Assembly (NCBI RefSeq): GCF_035083965.1
Contig: NC_089732.1
Coordinates: 12,973,424 to 13,037,423, forward strand
DNA from: Branchiostoma lanceolatum
Lineage: Eukaryota > Chordata > Leptocardii > Amphioxiformes > Branchiostomatidae
Direction of reading: 5' to 3'
DNA length: 64,000 nt
Shown: in pieces, positions 35,101 to 54,870 of the stretch
How positions within the stretch are numbered: position 1 is the stretch's first letter
How the letters are laid out: the number at the start of each line of letters is the position of its first letter
Position numbers and translations under genes: made by a program
The notes under the pieces: generated by a model
What the model saw: the letters and a program-made list of their open reading frames with translations, nothing else
Databases searched by the model: none
What the model was told of the DNA's origin: nothing

Positions 35101-38100
35101 AGTATAGTCTAGGCAGAAAAGCAAATCTAAATTCAATAGGCTTAGATTTGGTAGAGGAAAAGGTTATCTATTTGTAATGCTTTTATTAGCCCTTAGAAAT
35201 GAGGTATGGAAACGGCGCGTCCTACTTAGAGAATTCGAAAGGCACACTTATAGAAATTATTGTTTTATAGTTGACTTTATGTACGTATCTGTGTTCCTGA
35301 GATGTCACTATTGTTGTTGTGATATGTCTAACGTAAGTTCACATTCCATTTTGTCTTCAGCAAGAGACTGGGGCCTCTCTCAGTTCCTTCCATCTGATTG
35401 GTCACAGCCTTGGGTCGCATATTATGGGATATGCTGGAGACAGACTTCCTGGGGTTGGCAGAATTACAGGTAAACACTGTCATGAAATTCCCGCCTTAAT
35501 CCCCCTTTTCTCTTCCTTTTTACAGGTTTGCGTAGCAAAACCTTTGTTGGATCAAGGAGGTTTTGTTGGATCCGTTGCATGTGTGGTGACCGCCATCTTG
35601 AATTTGTGACGTCGTAGGGTAGCCATACCATTTCATTGGGAGGGGTGTTTTGGGGGGGTCGCTAACGTTCCCTCTATCTTTAACAAATCGGCACACAACT
35701 ATCACACATTCAACTCAACTCAAATAAAAATTCAATACCAATTCATATTCACAAAAAGGCCCCCTAATCGATAAACTAACATAGCATTAGCAAACCTGAA
35801 GTTTTTGTAGCACAATACTACTTTATCTTATCAATGTTCTTCAGGACTGGACCCGGCCCAGCCGTACTTCCAAGGCACCGATCCCATCGTCCGGCTGGAC
35901 CCGACTGATGCCCAACTAGTTGACGTCATTCACAGTGACGGGGGATTCTTCTTTACGTCATTGGGTGAGAACACGTCACAAATAAACCCACCGGAGTGCT
36001 TAACGTAAAAAAATTATATGGAGAAAAATGATGTTTTGGTGGTATAGAAAATTGGCCTACCGTAGATGAAGCTGATTCGGGATATGTTTTGATTTGTTGT
36101 ATCAAAGGCTTCTTTTTTGTTGGATAGGCATAAAACCAAAAATTCGTCTTGTATTAAACTGTTTACATGTGTTTTTATTATTATTCAGATCTCCATAAGT
36201 GTAGAGTTTTCCCAAATCATACACTATTATTCCTGTAGTCCATCTACATTAAATACAATTGAATCGAAGACAAGAACAAAACTTATACAATCATAAGATA
36301 GTAAATTAAACAAAATCAAACATAGTAAACTTGAAAGTGAGCGTGAGAGGTCGCTTATATATGTTGCTCTGAAATGTCCCACAGGAAATTTGTTAACAGT
36401 TCCCGTTCAACTAACCCTTATAGGTCTTGGAATGTATGACCCCGTCGGCCATCTTGATTTTTACCCCAACGGTGGAATCGAAATGGCCGGATGTGACCAG
36501 GGTCTCTTCGACTACATCGCCCTCAACGGTGGGATCTACGAAGGTCAGATTTTTGCATGATTTAAAAAAGATACTGTTCATTCATCAAAAATTCAAGATT
36601 TACCTTTTTCTATTTGTCATTGCGCATAGACATTTACAATTTACCAGACTACTGGTGTCTAGTTTGTAAATAGAGGACAGCGTACATAAGTCTATTCTTC
36701 CGAGTTGGCGTCGGCGTGGCGTAACGGTTGGACTCAGAACCAATACGTCCCGGGTTCGAAACTCACCATGCCCCGACGTTGTGCCCTTGGGTATATATAA
36801 GGCACTTTACACGACCTTCCCTGACGGTGTAGTGACGCCCACCGAGCCAGTTGGGCTAATCTGTTTAAATGTGTGCCAAAAACACACTACGGATTTGGTG
36901 CGCCAATGTGCCAACATCTGCACATTGACATCCACCAAGAGCCGTTAAATTTGTTTCTGAATGACTTTCATGGTGCGATAATAATAATTGTTTTTCGTGT
37001 TTTTTTTTCAGGAGGCCGAGAGTTCGTCGTCTGTAACCACTTGAAGTCGATCGAGTACTTTGACGATTCCATTGGTGCCACGTGCCCAATGATGGGGTAC
37101 CCATGTCGCGACTACGATAGGTCTGTTTAATATTTTGTTTTATTCAAGTGCTGTTCCTTTTTTCATCATTTTTTAGATATCTATGTTCAAAATATCAATT
37201 TTATTGATTTAAATAAAAATTCATATATAAGACAAAGGGATTGCAATAGTCACAGAAAAAGTCTTGTTTCGTTGTTTACTTTCTGGGCAGGTTCAAAGAT
37301 GGCCACTGTATGGACTGTGGAAGCCAGGGGTGTGCCCAGATGGGTTACCATGCCGACCAGTACGCGCCATCTGCAGGCGTCACTAACCTCAAGTACTACC
37401 TAAACACTGCTGAAAGGTCACCACACTGTGGTATGTCATCTTGGACTATTCAAGAGAAACACTTCTGGGAATTCTTACAAATCGGGCGTAAAGTATACTA
37501 TTAGGCTCGTCCCTGAGGTGTCGCCAAAAAATCTACATGTATAAGGCATTTCAGTCTAGTTAACGTCAAACAAGATAAAAACATTCCGTCTTTATCGAAA
37601 ATCTCACACAAAATGGAAGCTAATGGATGCTGTCTGAAAGGTTCGTTTCAAAAATTTGTCCTGTTGTGTATTCAAATTCTGTTCTTTGTTGAATCGCTGT
37701 TGTGATCTACGGTGGCCCATGAGGACAAATGATTTGAAATGGTTTGCGTAGGTGACGAAATACATATTTGTGGGCCATCGTAGATATTAGCTTAGATAAC
37801 TGTTATAACCTACAGAGATGTGACATGCCGTGTTGTTATGGTATCAGTGTACCACTACCAGATCAAGTTGACCCTGGGAACGAGCTCCTCCGCAGACGAC
37901 ATGGACGGGACCCCGGAAATCTCAATCATCACACAGAGCGGCGCGAGCACGGGGTACTTCGAGATTACTAGGTGAGTGAATGTTAATCTCTTAACCTCTA
38001 TACGCCAAATTTTAATGGGAAAGTTATCACCCATGTATTTACGTTGCTAAAGGTTAGACATCCAGGTAATAAGGCAAGCAAGATAACAGCTAAAAACTGG

Positions 38101-38764
38101 ATAAGTTTGAAAACGGTCAGATGTTTCAGACAGCACAGCTGTCTTTCGTCACTTACTGAACCAGAATCAAATATTTGGAGTTCGAAAATCAATACGCCCA
38201 TGTATTGTTTCAGTGGCTCCATTAAACTACAGCCTGGCAACACCTATCAGTACCTGCTGACGAGCCCTAGCGATTACGGGACTATCCGAGAGGTGCGGTT
38301 CAGGTGGGACTACAACTGGTCTCTGCTCAACCCCGGGTCATGGCCCATGTGGTTTACCCCAAAAATCTGGGTGGACCAGGTGCAGGTCATGGCGGGAGAA
38401 TCGCAGCAGAGGTACGTGGCGCTTCCCATGATTCCTTGCGCACGAGATCTCATTCAGGATCTCGCGAGAACTGTCTCCCCTTTAATACCTGTGATCTCGT
38501 GCCAGATCTCGCGAGAATTGTCTTCTTAACTGTTTTGCAACCTATTTTCTAATCAGATATCTTAACATTTTTGAGATAAACTTGAATTCCTTTTCATGGC
38601 ATACACTTGTACCTAACCTTTTTTGGCAACAAATGACGTCATGATCAAAAACACTTCACAAAAAATGTATGACCTTCTGATCCCATGTTCTTTCTAGGAG
38701 GACCTTCTGTGGATTCAACTCCGAGCTGACTGAAAACGTTGTGATGGGACTGCCGTCCTGCTAG
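32198..38764 (+). CDS. Pancreatic-lipase-like triacylglycerol lipase, lipase C
   Basis: Twelve exons: 32198-32264, 33119-33228, 33998-34156, 34841-34993, 35361-35469, 35845-35964, 36424-36543, 37012-37120, 37291-37430, 37848-37971, 38214-38411, 38698-38764. They match lipase B in number, phase and almost every length, giving 491 aa. Signal peptide 1-22, lipase domain to about 360, then PLAT. The triad is Ser179 (GHSLG), Asp202 (GLDP) and His289 (CNH). HGF forms the oxyanion hole and the 23-residue Cys-bounded lid is kept. The motif after the catalytic Asp reads LDPAQP instead of the usual LDPAEP. It is a tandem paralogue of B, 1.7 kb downstream. Predicted to be secreted and active on acylglycerol or phospholipid; not separable by sequence. 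Confidence 0.93.
33345..33620 (-). mobile_element. tRNA-derived SINE, family 2, copy 1
   Basis: On the minus strand this copy matches 56130-56420 over nearly its whole length, including the anticodon-distal B-box region, GACAAGAGGCGCA and the CCACTGCCAGTGGACTAGCC block. It sits in intron 2 of lipase C. Confidence 0.75.
34292..34877 (+). repeat. Tandem duplication across the exon 4 acceptor of lipase C
   Basis: Two diverged ~300-bp units each end with an acceptor and the start of exon 4. The first pseudo-exon (34535-34573) follows GATTACAG, retains GACATGTCGCAGGCGTTCC, and hits an in-frame TAG at its thirteenth codon. The working exon starts at 34841. Both units share a stretch with a B-box-like GTCGAG(C/G)(C/G)C(C/T)GCT, hinting at a tRNA-derived piece inside the unit. 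Confidence 0.88.
36706..36935 (+). mobile_element. tRNA-derived SINE, family 1 (variant tail)
   Basis: A-box-like GTGGCGTAACGG and B-box GGGTTCGAAACTC are followed by GACGTTGTGCCCTTGGG and a tail ending CACCAAGAGCCGTTAA. The tail matches the copy at 40225-40412. It sits in intron 7 of lipase C. Confidence 0.75.
37504..37545. repeat. Dispersed CCCTGAGGTGTCGCCAAAAAA motif
   Basis: This short conserved motif in lipase C intron 9 recurs in lipase D intron 7 (three copies, about 41490-41860) and lipase F (about 60338 on plus; about 57061 and 57137 on minus). It is probably a remnant of one repeat family. Confidence 0.6.
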
Positions 38765-39601
38765 AGAGACAAATTCAACACTATTGGCCTTATTGTCGTG
38801 CCCAACATTGCTTAAAGCTTACTGCCAAAATAACAGCATATAGAAGTAAACAAGAAGAGCGCTACACCTTCTATAAGATAGAAAATGTGGCCCAATACAC
38901 TTTGAGTCAATTGGTCTTTGGCACTTACACATGTCACAACATAAGAAAAGCTAATATGACTTACAACATGCCACTGCAACTGAATTAAACGTGAAAATAA
39001 AATGTGTTTCGTAGTCGTTTTTGTTTCATTTCTGTCAAAAATCAAACGTGTAAGGACATGACCAATTTGGGGGAGAGGCGTGCAGAAAATGTTATGTCTC
39101 CTGTGAAAACCATATTATTTAAGATGACATTTACAATCAATCTTGTGATACTACATCATATACTTCATTGGCCTTCCCCAGTATAACATAGCCTATTGTT
39201 CTTGACACAAAAAAGCTCATGCCAACGAGTATCAACTTGTGCATGTCACTATGTTGCGTAAAGTGCGACGCATACAAAAGTGTTGGTCGAGTCAGGCGTG
39301 GGGAAAATTCCACCGCAATGCAAATAGACGCATCTGTTGTTTGATCTTCAAACCGTATTCTTAAAGATTTCATAGGTCCGCAAAATTTACCAAGTGTGCA
39401 CATTAAATGAGTAACCCATAAGACCTCTGAAGAAACCATGTCAGAATCATGATGAGATATCATAACAAACAGTAAGACACAGTAGTAAGAGGACCACACC
39501 ATCTCTCATGTTGAGATACTTTTTACTATCCGCAAAGCAAACGATCGTCTCATATTTTGCCGGCCATGTTACTGTTAGTATGCAGCAGTGGGAGGGCGAA
39601 C
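38765..39601. other. Convergent intergenic spacer between lipases C and D
   Basis: About 840 bp between two stop codons facing each other. Lipase C has AATAAA at 38996-39001. I see no canonical hexamer for lipase D on the minus strand here, so its 3' end is undefined and the two transcripts may overlap. Confidence 0.5.
38996..39001 (+). terminator. Polyadenylation signal of lipase C
   Basis: AATAAA lies 232 bp after the stop codon. Confidence 0.6.
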
Positions 39602-46277
<6,676 letters not shown>

Positions 46278-47751
46278 GTTTCCTTTTCTTAATTCGTGCG
46301 GATTGTGACCGATTCTGGTATAAAATACGGAGAATTACAAGAGTTCTATGTGCTTTATGTGTGTTACCCCACCTAAGTTTGCTTCCGTCAGTACGCACAT
46401 ATGTACACTGACATTATCTGAGGTACAGGAAGTTAGGTGACGCTAACGTCCTTCAAATTCTGATGTAACTTAATGGGCAAACACGTTAGTAAGTTTTGTG
46501 TGTGTGCGTGTGGAGAGGGGGGTTTGAAGATGATACTTTATTTTTATGACAGCATTTCTTTCCAATGATTAGCATTTGGATGTACATTATGGACTTCTGT
46601 GTTCCAGCATTCAAAACCTAGATTAGTATTTCGCTATTATTTCAAAGCAATGAACATTCATATCATTAAAACTATATATATATGGGCATAACTTCTAAAA
46701 AATTTAACCTCACGCGTCTTTCATATTCAGGTCACAGTCAGGTACATGGACTTTGTAGTTTGGACCTTGTCTACGGAAGTTTTTACTACTTTGCAAATTA
46801 GGTTCCGACAATTTTGTCTGACCCTAAGCATCCTCCGTTCAAGTTGGTACCGTTTACCGACTGGCTGATGATGCAATAGTATTTGTGACGTCACAGGGCT
46901 GTAGTTACAGACGTTGTTAGTAATTTTGTGATACTAATCACGTTTCTTCAAAAATGACGACATATAAAGGATAACTGGTAATATCGAAATTAGCAACATT
47001 TTTAGAGACATTGTTTCGTTGTTTGAACGAAAGGGCGCAAAGGATCATGGGATCCAGCAATGTTGACGCCCCCCTCCCCACACAAAGATGTGTAAAGAAA
47101 ACAACCTGCAATACTGCCCAGTGCCGATATTTTCCGTGCTCATTATAGTTTGTTAGAACAAATTCTTAGCAACCGTCACAGATTCATGGGAAAATTGCAC
47201 CCATCACCATCTTGGAAACTGAATCTTGTTACATTGATTAATGCCCAAACACCTCAACGGGGAAACCTGTTACATACATGTAGTAAGTGTTAGATTTCAT
47301 ATGAATGAATTATTATTATGTTTGTAGGAATTCTCTTCAACAAACATAATGTTTGTTTATTTCATTCAAAGCGTAACAACGTATGACAAGCCAACGTCCT
47401 TAATCTCCAAGCAGATGTTGAGGTGGCATGTTTACCCATGGACACGCACATGGAATGTGTGGAGTACGCACTGACGTCACACTTATGTTATCTTTATCAC
47501 TCTGTTGATAACGATTGTCTACAAAGTAAAGCTGGTATTGTACAGTAATTGGCATCCAGATATAGTATCTTTCCAAATATTAGCATGAAAACTCATATCT
47601 GTTGGTACATTTCTATCATTCCAAATAATAAATATTTTCTCACCCAACTAAGTTCTGTCTATGAATCCTATACAAACTGCGTTCGCATACTCAGCAAAGG
47701 CTTCTATTCTTATCACAGAAAGAGACCATGTGCTCATTATGTGAGGTAAAT
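46278..47751. other. Intergenic, 5' flank of lipase D and 3' flank of lipase E
   Basis: No exon is supported. The lipase D promoter should lie just above 46277; the sequence there is AT-rich without a textbook TATA box. The open frame at 47549-47749 has no family signature. Confidence 0.5.
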
Positions 47752-47757
47752 TTTATT
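47752..47757 (-). terminator. Polyadenylation signal of lipase E
   Basis: AATAAA on the minus strand, 60 bp after the stop codon. Confidence 0.6.
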
Positions 47758-47816
47758 ACTCATATTTCGATGTCATTGATTCGTCCGTGTTTGTATCAAT
47801 GTGTGAAGACGTCTCT

Positions 47817-50800
47817 TCAACAGTTCCCTCCTGCAGCGGTCAGTGTAACCGTCTCTCCGTTCCTGATCTGACTGTCACCCGCACAGAATCGGTAGCTGTG
47901 AAATAAAACAAAAGAAGACTTACTCGATTATAGATAAGTAATGGGCAGTTTCTTTGGCATGTACGAAAAAAAGTTTTACAACAAAACACGCTTGCAGGTC
48001 CATGAAAATCTGACTGGGACTCAAACTAAGACCGCTTTTCCCTGAGCCTAAAGTGCCACCTGCAACTTCATGACAAAACCATGCATGACCACATGAGACA
48101 TCCAAACTAACACTGCAGTACCTTAGAAGGCCACTAGGAGACACCTGTCCACTTTCCAAATATAATCCATTCAAAGATTCTGGAGTTCTGCTGTTAAGCC
48201 ATAAACATACGGTGGCCCACATGTACAAAACCACAAACGCTACGGGAACAAATCAGTCTCCCCTGTCTCCCCTGCCGTGTTGGTGACCTTGTTGAATGTG
48301 TGGCACTGGGCGGTGAACATACGGTGGCCCACAAGTACAAAATCACAAACACTACGGACAGCATATCTAACCTTCTTGTCGGATATAACTATGTGGCTGT
48401 ACGTACCCAGTCTGCGTCTCACCTGCCGTTATGGTGACCTTGTTGAGGGTGTACTACTGGGCAGCGAAGATGTCAAACAGGCTGCTGGACATACCGTGGC
48501 CCACAAGTACAAAATTGCAAAACCTCAAATGCTACAGAAAGCATAACCTTGTCTGTACGTACCCAGTCTGAGTCTCGCCTGCCGTGATGGTGACCTTGTT
48601 GAGGGTGTAGTACTGGGCGGAGAAGATGTCAAACAGGCTGCTGGACCGGGCAAATCGGACGTGGACCATCGTGACGTCACCGATGTCCTCCGGGCTCATC
48701 ACAGTCTTCTGGTAAGTCACGCCTGCGTTCAACTGCATGTTGTCACTGTAATTAACGTGCAACGGGGATCAGAAACTACATGGTTGAGTAGTATGCGTTA
48801 TATAAGTGGGGTCGTGTGGCGCAACGGCAGAGCGTTCGACTCAGAAGCGAAGAGAGCCAAGAGGTCCCGAGTTCGAATCCTGCCATGTCACATCACCGAT
48901 CTTGTGCCCTTGGGAAAGGCACTTTTCACGACTGTCCTCACTTCACCCAGGTGTAAATGGGTACCTGACTTCGGTTGGGGAAGGTCGTATTGAGGTCACC
49001 TGGTGGCGCCGAATGGCGGGTAATTTCTGGCCAATAAAAACCATTATTATCATTATAAGAAAACATGGGACTTTTCATCAGCCACTGCCTCCAAAGAAGA
49101 AGTCACCCCCCCCCCCCGCCAGTAATGTTGCAATACACTGCATCAACTCAGCGCTAGAAAGGCTGCCATTGCGGGTAATTTCTGACCAATAAAAACCATT
49201 ATTATTATTATAAGAAAACATGGGACTTTTCATCAGCCACTGCCTCCAAAGAAGAAGTCCCCCCCCCCCCAGGTAATGTAGAAATATTGGTTAGATACAT
49301 AGAATAGACACTTGTTACCATTCTTACTTTCTCTACTGTTTGTACCCTTGCAATTAGCCTACGGCCATGAATTTGCAAATAAAGGTTGCAATTAGCAATG
49401 ATGATTTTTGCCTGATGCTCGTAAAATATGTGTGAATACATTTTTTCTTAAACTACATACAGACGTTGGAGTCTGTTCAATCGGATTTAATTTGATTTTT
49501 GTCAATTTTTCTAATTTGAACTGGTTGTATTTTGTGAATGTGGATGGCCCAAATCGAATTCAAATCGGTTTCACCTCAAACCACATCATGAGGTAGTGCG
49601 AGACAGTTTAGATAATCGGATTCAAATTCAATTTGGGCCGTTCACACTCAATATTTTTTTCAAATTTAAACGGTTACATTTTGTGAGTGCAGATGACCCA
49701 AATTGTATTCAAATCGATTTCACCCAAAACCACATCTTGAGGTAGTATGAGACAGTCTGGTTGATCGGATTCAAGCAATTTCACACTCAAAATTTCGATT
49801 AGGTTTGCGAAAAATGTGTGGTATTGTGTGATATTGTATTTCGTGCAATATTCGCTTATTTTGATGACGTACGTGGTGACCTCCATAGAGTCCGTGATGC
49901 CGGTTGGACCCTGGAACGTGACGTAGAGACGGCCGGCAGCCTGCGCCATCGGGCTGGATGACGTCACTTGCACCTTGTAATGGTAAGCTGTACAAAATGA
50001 ATATTCATACATTTAGAAATTATCTCAGCACTAGATTATGCAGAACTCATTATCATTGTTGATAGGCAAAGGCATATGTGTCCGGATATATTGTACTGCT
50101 TAAAAACCTGCCATACATTGTACCTGTTACATTTGTTGTGCATGCAATAAAGTTTGAATTTGAAAAATATTTCCTCCTATGGGCAATACTAGGGTTCCCT
50201 GGGAGGCCTGCATAGGAGGCTACCTAATTTTACATTTGAGAAAAAGTATACTAGTTTGGATACCGCAGTATTTCCCGTTGGCTCCGTCGGTGGTCATGAG
50301 GTACATTGACCCGCGGGCGCCATAGTGGTCCCTAGCGCGGGCTCCCATCTGGGAACAGCTGCCGGTCCCACAGCTCAGACAGAAGCCTTGTTTGAACTTC
50401 TCATAGCTGAAGATAAAGAAAAAGGTCGATGTTACTGTGGGTTTACTCTGGAAGCAAACCTGTATTGTTTTAGCTCAAGGAGTGATGAGCGTTGCCATCT
50501 TGTTTAGCGAGTCATTGTGCACTTGATAAAGTCTTGTACCAAAACAGAGTCATTAGAAATTTCTGCAGCGACAGTGAAACCTTGAATGTCAGCAGTTATT
50601 GTTCTAGTCAAACAAAATGAGAGACTATCAACCATCCATCAACCGAGACGGGGGCTGATACCGACTTCGCGACACCTTTGACCCGTTGCTGACGTCACAC
50701 TTCCGTTAAAGACACGCGACATAGGCTTCGGGTCATTTCAACTTGAGAAGGAACAGAAAATGGAAATATATGGCGTACAATATCATTACAAAGACGAGGG

Positions 50801-53800
50801 ACGTCCTGTCATCAGTGAAATATGAAAAGTGAAGTTCAAATCTACCTTTCGCACGGATAGGCGGTGAAGGGACACTCGGAGTTGATGGACTCGGTGAAGA
50901 AGTCGAGGGCCTTCAAGTGACTACATGCCAAAGCTGCCTCAGCACCTGAATATGCAGAAAAAGGTGTAAACGGACTCAGGGTTAGAAATCTAAACCATCA
51001 ATGGTGTCCTTCAATCGTTCGATATATGCATTCTGTCATGTGTTGTTGTGACGTCACTAGAATAAGTCCTGCAGGTAATAAACCTGAAGTAATTTCAGTA
51101 GATGTTATGTTAGACATTAAGATATTTTTCTTACTCTGAACAAGATTGTCTTGACCTTACCGTCATATCCCTCTGTGAGCAGCCCCACGCCGGTGGCGAC
51201 GACTGTTGAGACGATGTTGTCATGGCAACCGGGTTGGTACATGCCGTTATTCGGGTAGAAGTCCACGTGACCGATGGGGAGGTTGGTGCCCATGCCGAGG
51301 GTTCCGATGAACGGGGACCCGTCGGTATGGATGACGTCAACGAAGCGGGCATCGGTCGGGTCCAGCCTGACCACATTGTCCATACCGTCGAAGTACGGCT
51401 CAGCGGCATCAAGAGCTGAAGCAAGAAGAGAAAAGAAATCAGGAAAATCTATACACCTCTTCTTGACTTATGTCCTGTTCCAAAGTCTCCAACAAAAACA
51501 TCCCTGCAGTTCTAAAGAACGCTGCTAGGAGACCCAAACTTACGTCACTTCTTTCCGAGCGCAAATCCTGTCTACAATGTACTAGTACCACCCAGAATCT
51601 TGACAATAGCATCCCCAGAATTTGGAATACTAAAACAGAAAGTTCTAATGTAGTACCAGCAAAAGCCGACAGATGGCTCAAAACCTATTCATTTCTTTCA
51701 AAGGTCAAGACCTAACTGCATATACCAAATTTTATAACAATCCATTTCTAGCTTCTTGAGTTATACTGTTATAAAGATAAAACAACGTTGAAAACCATAA
51801 CGTTTTCCACTGACCAGTTATCCGGGCAAGGTTGCCCAGCGCGTCCCCGGCATACCCGGCGATCTGCGCCCCCAGACTGTGGCCGATGAGGTGGAAGTTC
51901 TGCCCGGACACTTCGTAGGTCCCCGCCATGTAGTTGACCAACTCCACTATCTGTGCTCCCACCACCCGGGTGTTGGCCACGGCCTGTTCGTACGACCCTG
52001 TAAGGGTCGCTCCTTCCGACCACTCCACGGTGATGACGTTGGCATCCTCCTGCAAAGATGACAAGAAAGTTAAAATCTTATACTGTGTCTCCGTATAATA
52101 TTATAGTTTTGTTAATTTCTTGCTGATTCTGTCTAGTGCGTTTCCTCATTGGCTTCCATAAAGCACCAGACGTGCATATAGCTGGAAACAGCATTTAGCT
52201 GTTGTGTTACGCCGAAGGGTTTAAGTTGAGTTAAGTTACCGGCTATAGAGATACAGAAATGAGAAAGAATATTCTGGGACATTACTTAGACCTTTGACCT
52301 AACTTCCTGCCAATGTTCTCCTAGTGCCTAGCATGTGGAAAGCAGCCACTCTACCACATTCAAATAACAATGGATACACAAGCAAATAGACAAACAGACA
52401 CACCGAAAACAATAAACGAGGACGATTGCTGGATAACACACGTATATAAACACTGACTTTAGATAACACACGTATATATACACACATGTAGGCTTGAAAA
52501 AAGTTTTAAACGGGAACTATCCGACTACAGAGTCTTTTCTGGAGATGTGGCGTGAGTGTGTACTGTTGACTTAAAGGTGTTCACTGCTATTTGCTACACG
52601 TGTATACACATGTTGGTATCATGTTCGAGGCTTGCAAAGCTAGACTAGCCTTTTAAAGGTTAACTGGTTACATGTGTATGTGCATGTATATACAACCAAT
52701 TAAGTGGCATTGAGTGGCGCAATCGGTAGAGTGTTTCGCCCAGAACCGAAAGGTCTCGGGTTCGAAACCCCGATATGTCTCGATTTTGTGCCCTTTGGAA
52801 AAGCATTTTACTCACTCGACTTTCCTACTCCACCCAGGTGTGAATGGGTACCTGACTTCGGTTGGGGAAGGTCGTATTGAGGTCACCTGCTGGCGCCGAA
52901 TGGCAGCCGCCCAGACCCTTGCGACTGTTCCACAAAGTGCAAGTGTGGAGCAAATATGTATCTGTTGTGTATTATATTATTGTAAACCCTGCAGCAATTC
53001 AGCTGCCATTGCCATTGCACTGGCTGCCATTGCACGGGTAATTTCTGACCAATAAACCATTATAATTATTATTGTTATTATCATCATTATTATTATTATC
53101 ATTATTATTATCATTATGATTAACCAATTATGGAGAAGAGAACCGATGACCTACCTTCTTCAGCAGTTCATCGACCATGAGCTGTACCCAGTCGTGCTGC
53201 GCGCTGTGCGTGAACCCGTGGATGATCATCATGGACGGCCGGACCGAGCTGAAGTGCGATGCCGAGAACGTGGCGGGGGAGTCAGCGACCAGACGCTCCT
53301 AATGATAGTCACAATGATCTTTATTGCATATTGCATATTCAAAATAACTGAAGTAAAAGTGTACAGTTTACGCTACGTTCCATCTGTATCTATGTACAGC
53401 GTCTCTTCCCCCTTCTTCAAACATGTGTTGACAAATTTACAGAGATTTTCCATTACATTGTATTTTTAGTTGACATTATACTAGTATATATACGTGGACA
53501 TGTCGTCCTTCATTAAATGTGCATATTCCTGTTTATGATTTTGATTTTGTAAGGGCCATCTTGGAAATCAGTTACCATGTTAACTGAAAGGACCACCCTA
53601 AATATTCATAAATAAATACATAAAATATATGGTCTAGTTAATAATAAGACCAAGTGTAGTACTCATCCTGTAAATTCATATGTGTTGAGAGTTACCATTA
53701 TGATAATGCAGAGCTATAATAATGATTTTATCCATTACAATGTACAACTAACATAACCATGAACTGATAAGTATCATCAAGACGATCTAATTGCTTGCCA

Positions 53801-54597
53801 ATTAACCGTTATTCTGCAATATTGACTGATATGTTTACATCGCACCTTTTTTTCAATACTGGTACGAGCTACTGTTTATAGCTGGGTCGATGCAATGTGG
53901 GTTTTGTAACATATTGGTTTAAATCAATTCGTTGGCCTCACCTAGTCTATAATTCTGTTTCTGCAATATATAGTTGTTTTTCATTGTACCACAGAAAGGA
54001 TCAATTTCTATTAGCGTCGTTTGTTTACGTAAGTGATCATATTGCCGTTTATAACCACTAACCCTTTGTGCCATAGTCGGGTTGGCGCGGGTGTGCAGGT
54101 AGAACTTAGTCCCGATGATATCAGGGGCGTCAGGCAGAGCCGACAGCGGCCGGTTCAGCCCCCAGAACGGGGCGATGTTAGAGAAGCACCCGAGGTTCCC
54201 ATAACACACCTCCGCTCCGTGAGCCACTGGTCACAGGAAAAAACATGTAGGAATTACATGCAGCGAAATAATGATATTGAATACAAGAAGGGCCGTAAAA
54301 AGTCCCTTTGGGGGATAGTAAAGCAATCTAAATTTGAAAAATGATAAAAATCAGAGGTACCTAAGTATACCTAACAATTTAACCGAATACAATGCAATTT
54401 CACCACACATATTGCAGTCATACTCTTAAACTTAGTAATTCTACGGGTTAGTTATTGTTATTGGTTAAAATTGCTACGTTTAGCGATAGAATTGCAATGA
54501 ATACTATGTACCCTTAATCAACGATTTGTGATGTCAATACAACTAAATCTTTCAACTCACCATGGCACGTCAAGAAGAGGGCCAGTAAAGACAACAT
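47817..54597 (-). CDS. Pancreatic-lipase-like lipase, lipase E
   Basis: Ten exons in transcript order: 54561-54597, 54063-54226, 53155-53298, 51815-52049, 51161-51415, 50846-50945, 50264-50406, 49873-49987, 48563-48745, 47817-47895; all phases close, 484 aa. Exon structure equals lipase D. The signal peptide starts MLSLLALFLTCH. The triad is Ser173 (GHSLG), Asp196 (LDAAEP) and His288 (ACSH). HGF is present, the lid is long as in D, and a PLAT domain covers about 356-484. Exons 2 and 5 are close to those of D, marking a fairly recent tandem duplicate. Predicted to be a secreted, active lipase; substrate unknown. Confidence 0.93.
48213..48655 (-). repeat. Tandem triplication across the exon 9 donor of lipase E
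   Basis: Three units at a spacing of about 155 bp. The working copy includes the 3' half of exon 9 (48563-48655). Pseudo-exon copies sit at 48407-48490 and about 48254-48318. The nearer one keeps the GTACGT donor but has TAG in frame where the real exon has TAC (…GCCCAGTAGTACACC). The far one is more decayed. Each unit starts with ATAC(C/G)GTGGCCCACA(A/T)GTACAAAA. Confidence 0.9.
48805..49043 (+). mobile_element. tRNA-derived SINE, family 1, full-length copy
   Basis: A box GTGTGGCGCAACGGC, B box GAGTTCGAATCC, conserved body with GTACCTGACTTCGGTTGGGG and a (TTAT)-rich tail after CCAATAAAAACC. Sits in intron 8 of lipase E. Confidence 0.85.
49016..49275. repeat. 155-bp tandem duplication of SINE tail and flank
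   Basis: GCGGGTAATTTCTG starts at 49016 and 49171. Each copy runs through the SINE tail into the flanking AAACATGGGACTTTTCATCA sequence and ends in a poly-C tract of 11-14 C. Confidence 0.85.
52703..53115 (+). mobile_element. tRNA-derived SINE, family 1, long copy
   Basis: A box GAGTGGCGCAATCGG, B box GGGTTCGAAACCC, the same GACTTCGGTTGGGG body, then a longer 3' region and a (TTA)n-type tail. Sits in intron 3 of lipase E, the tail ending about 40 bp before exon 3 on the plus-strand axis. Confidence 0.85.
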
Positions 54598-54870
54598 GTT
54601 TCTGCAAGTTGAAGTTCTCGTGTCTACACGTACACTCACAGTCCCCAGTCCTGGGTTAGAGTGTGACATCCACAGCTGTCTGATGACCCGGCCTTGCTTT
54701 ATTTACTCACGGAAACTAGCCTACGTACGTGTCACTACAAAGGTCTCCTGATGATTGATAGATGTATGTGTGATAAACATCAACAGCCAACAAATGTACG
54801 TTTGATACACCCAATGATGCTAAGCTTTTGGACTCAGCGCTAAGTCATGGTTACGCACAGTCACAGGATA

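Noticed and set aside
48813..48890. tRNA-like sequence with A and B boxes
   Set aside because: No full cloverleaf or CCA-adjacent end, and it is followed by a SINE body and tail shared with other copies, so it is a SINE head rather than a tRNA gene.
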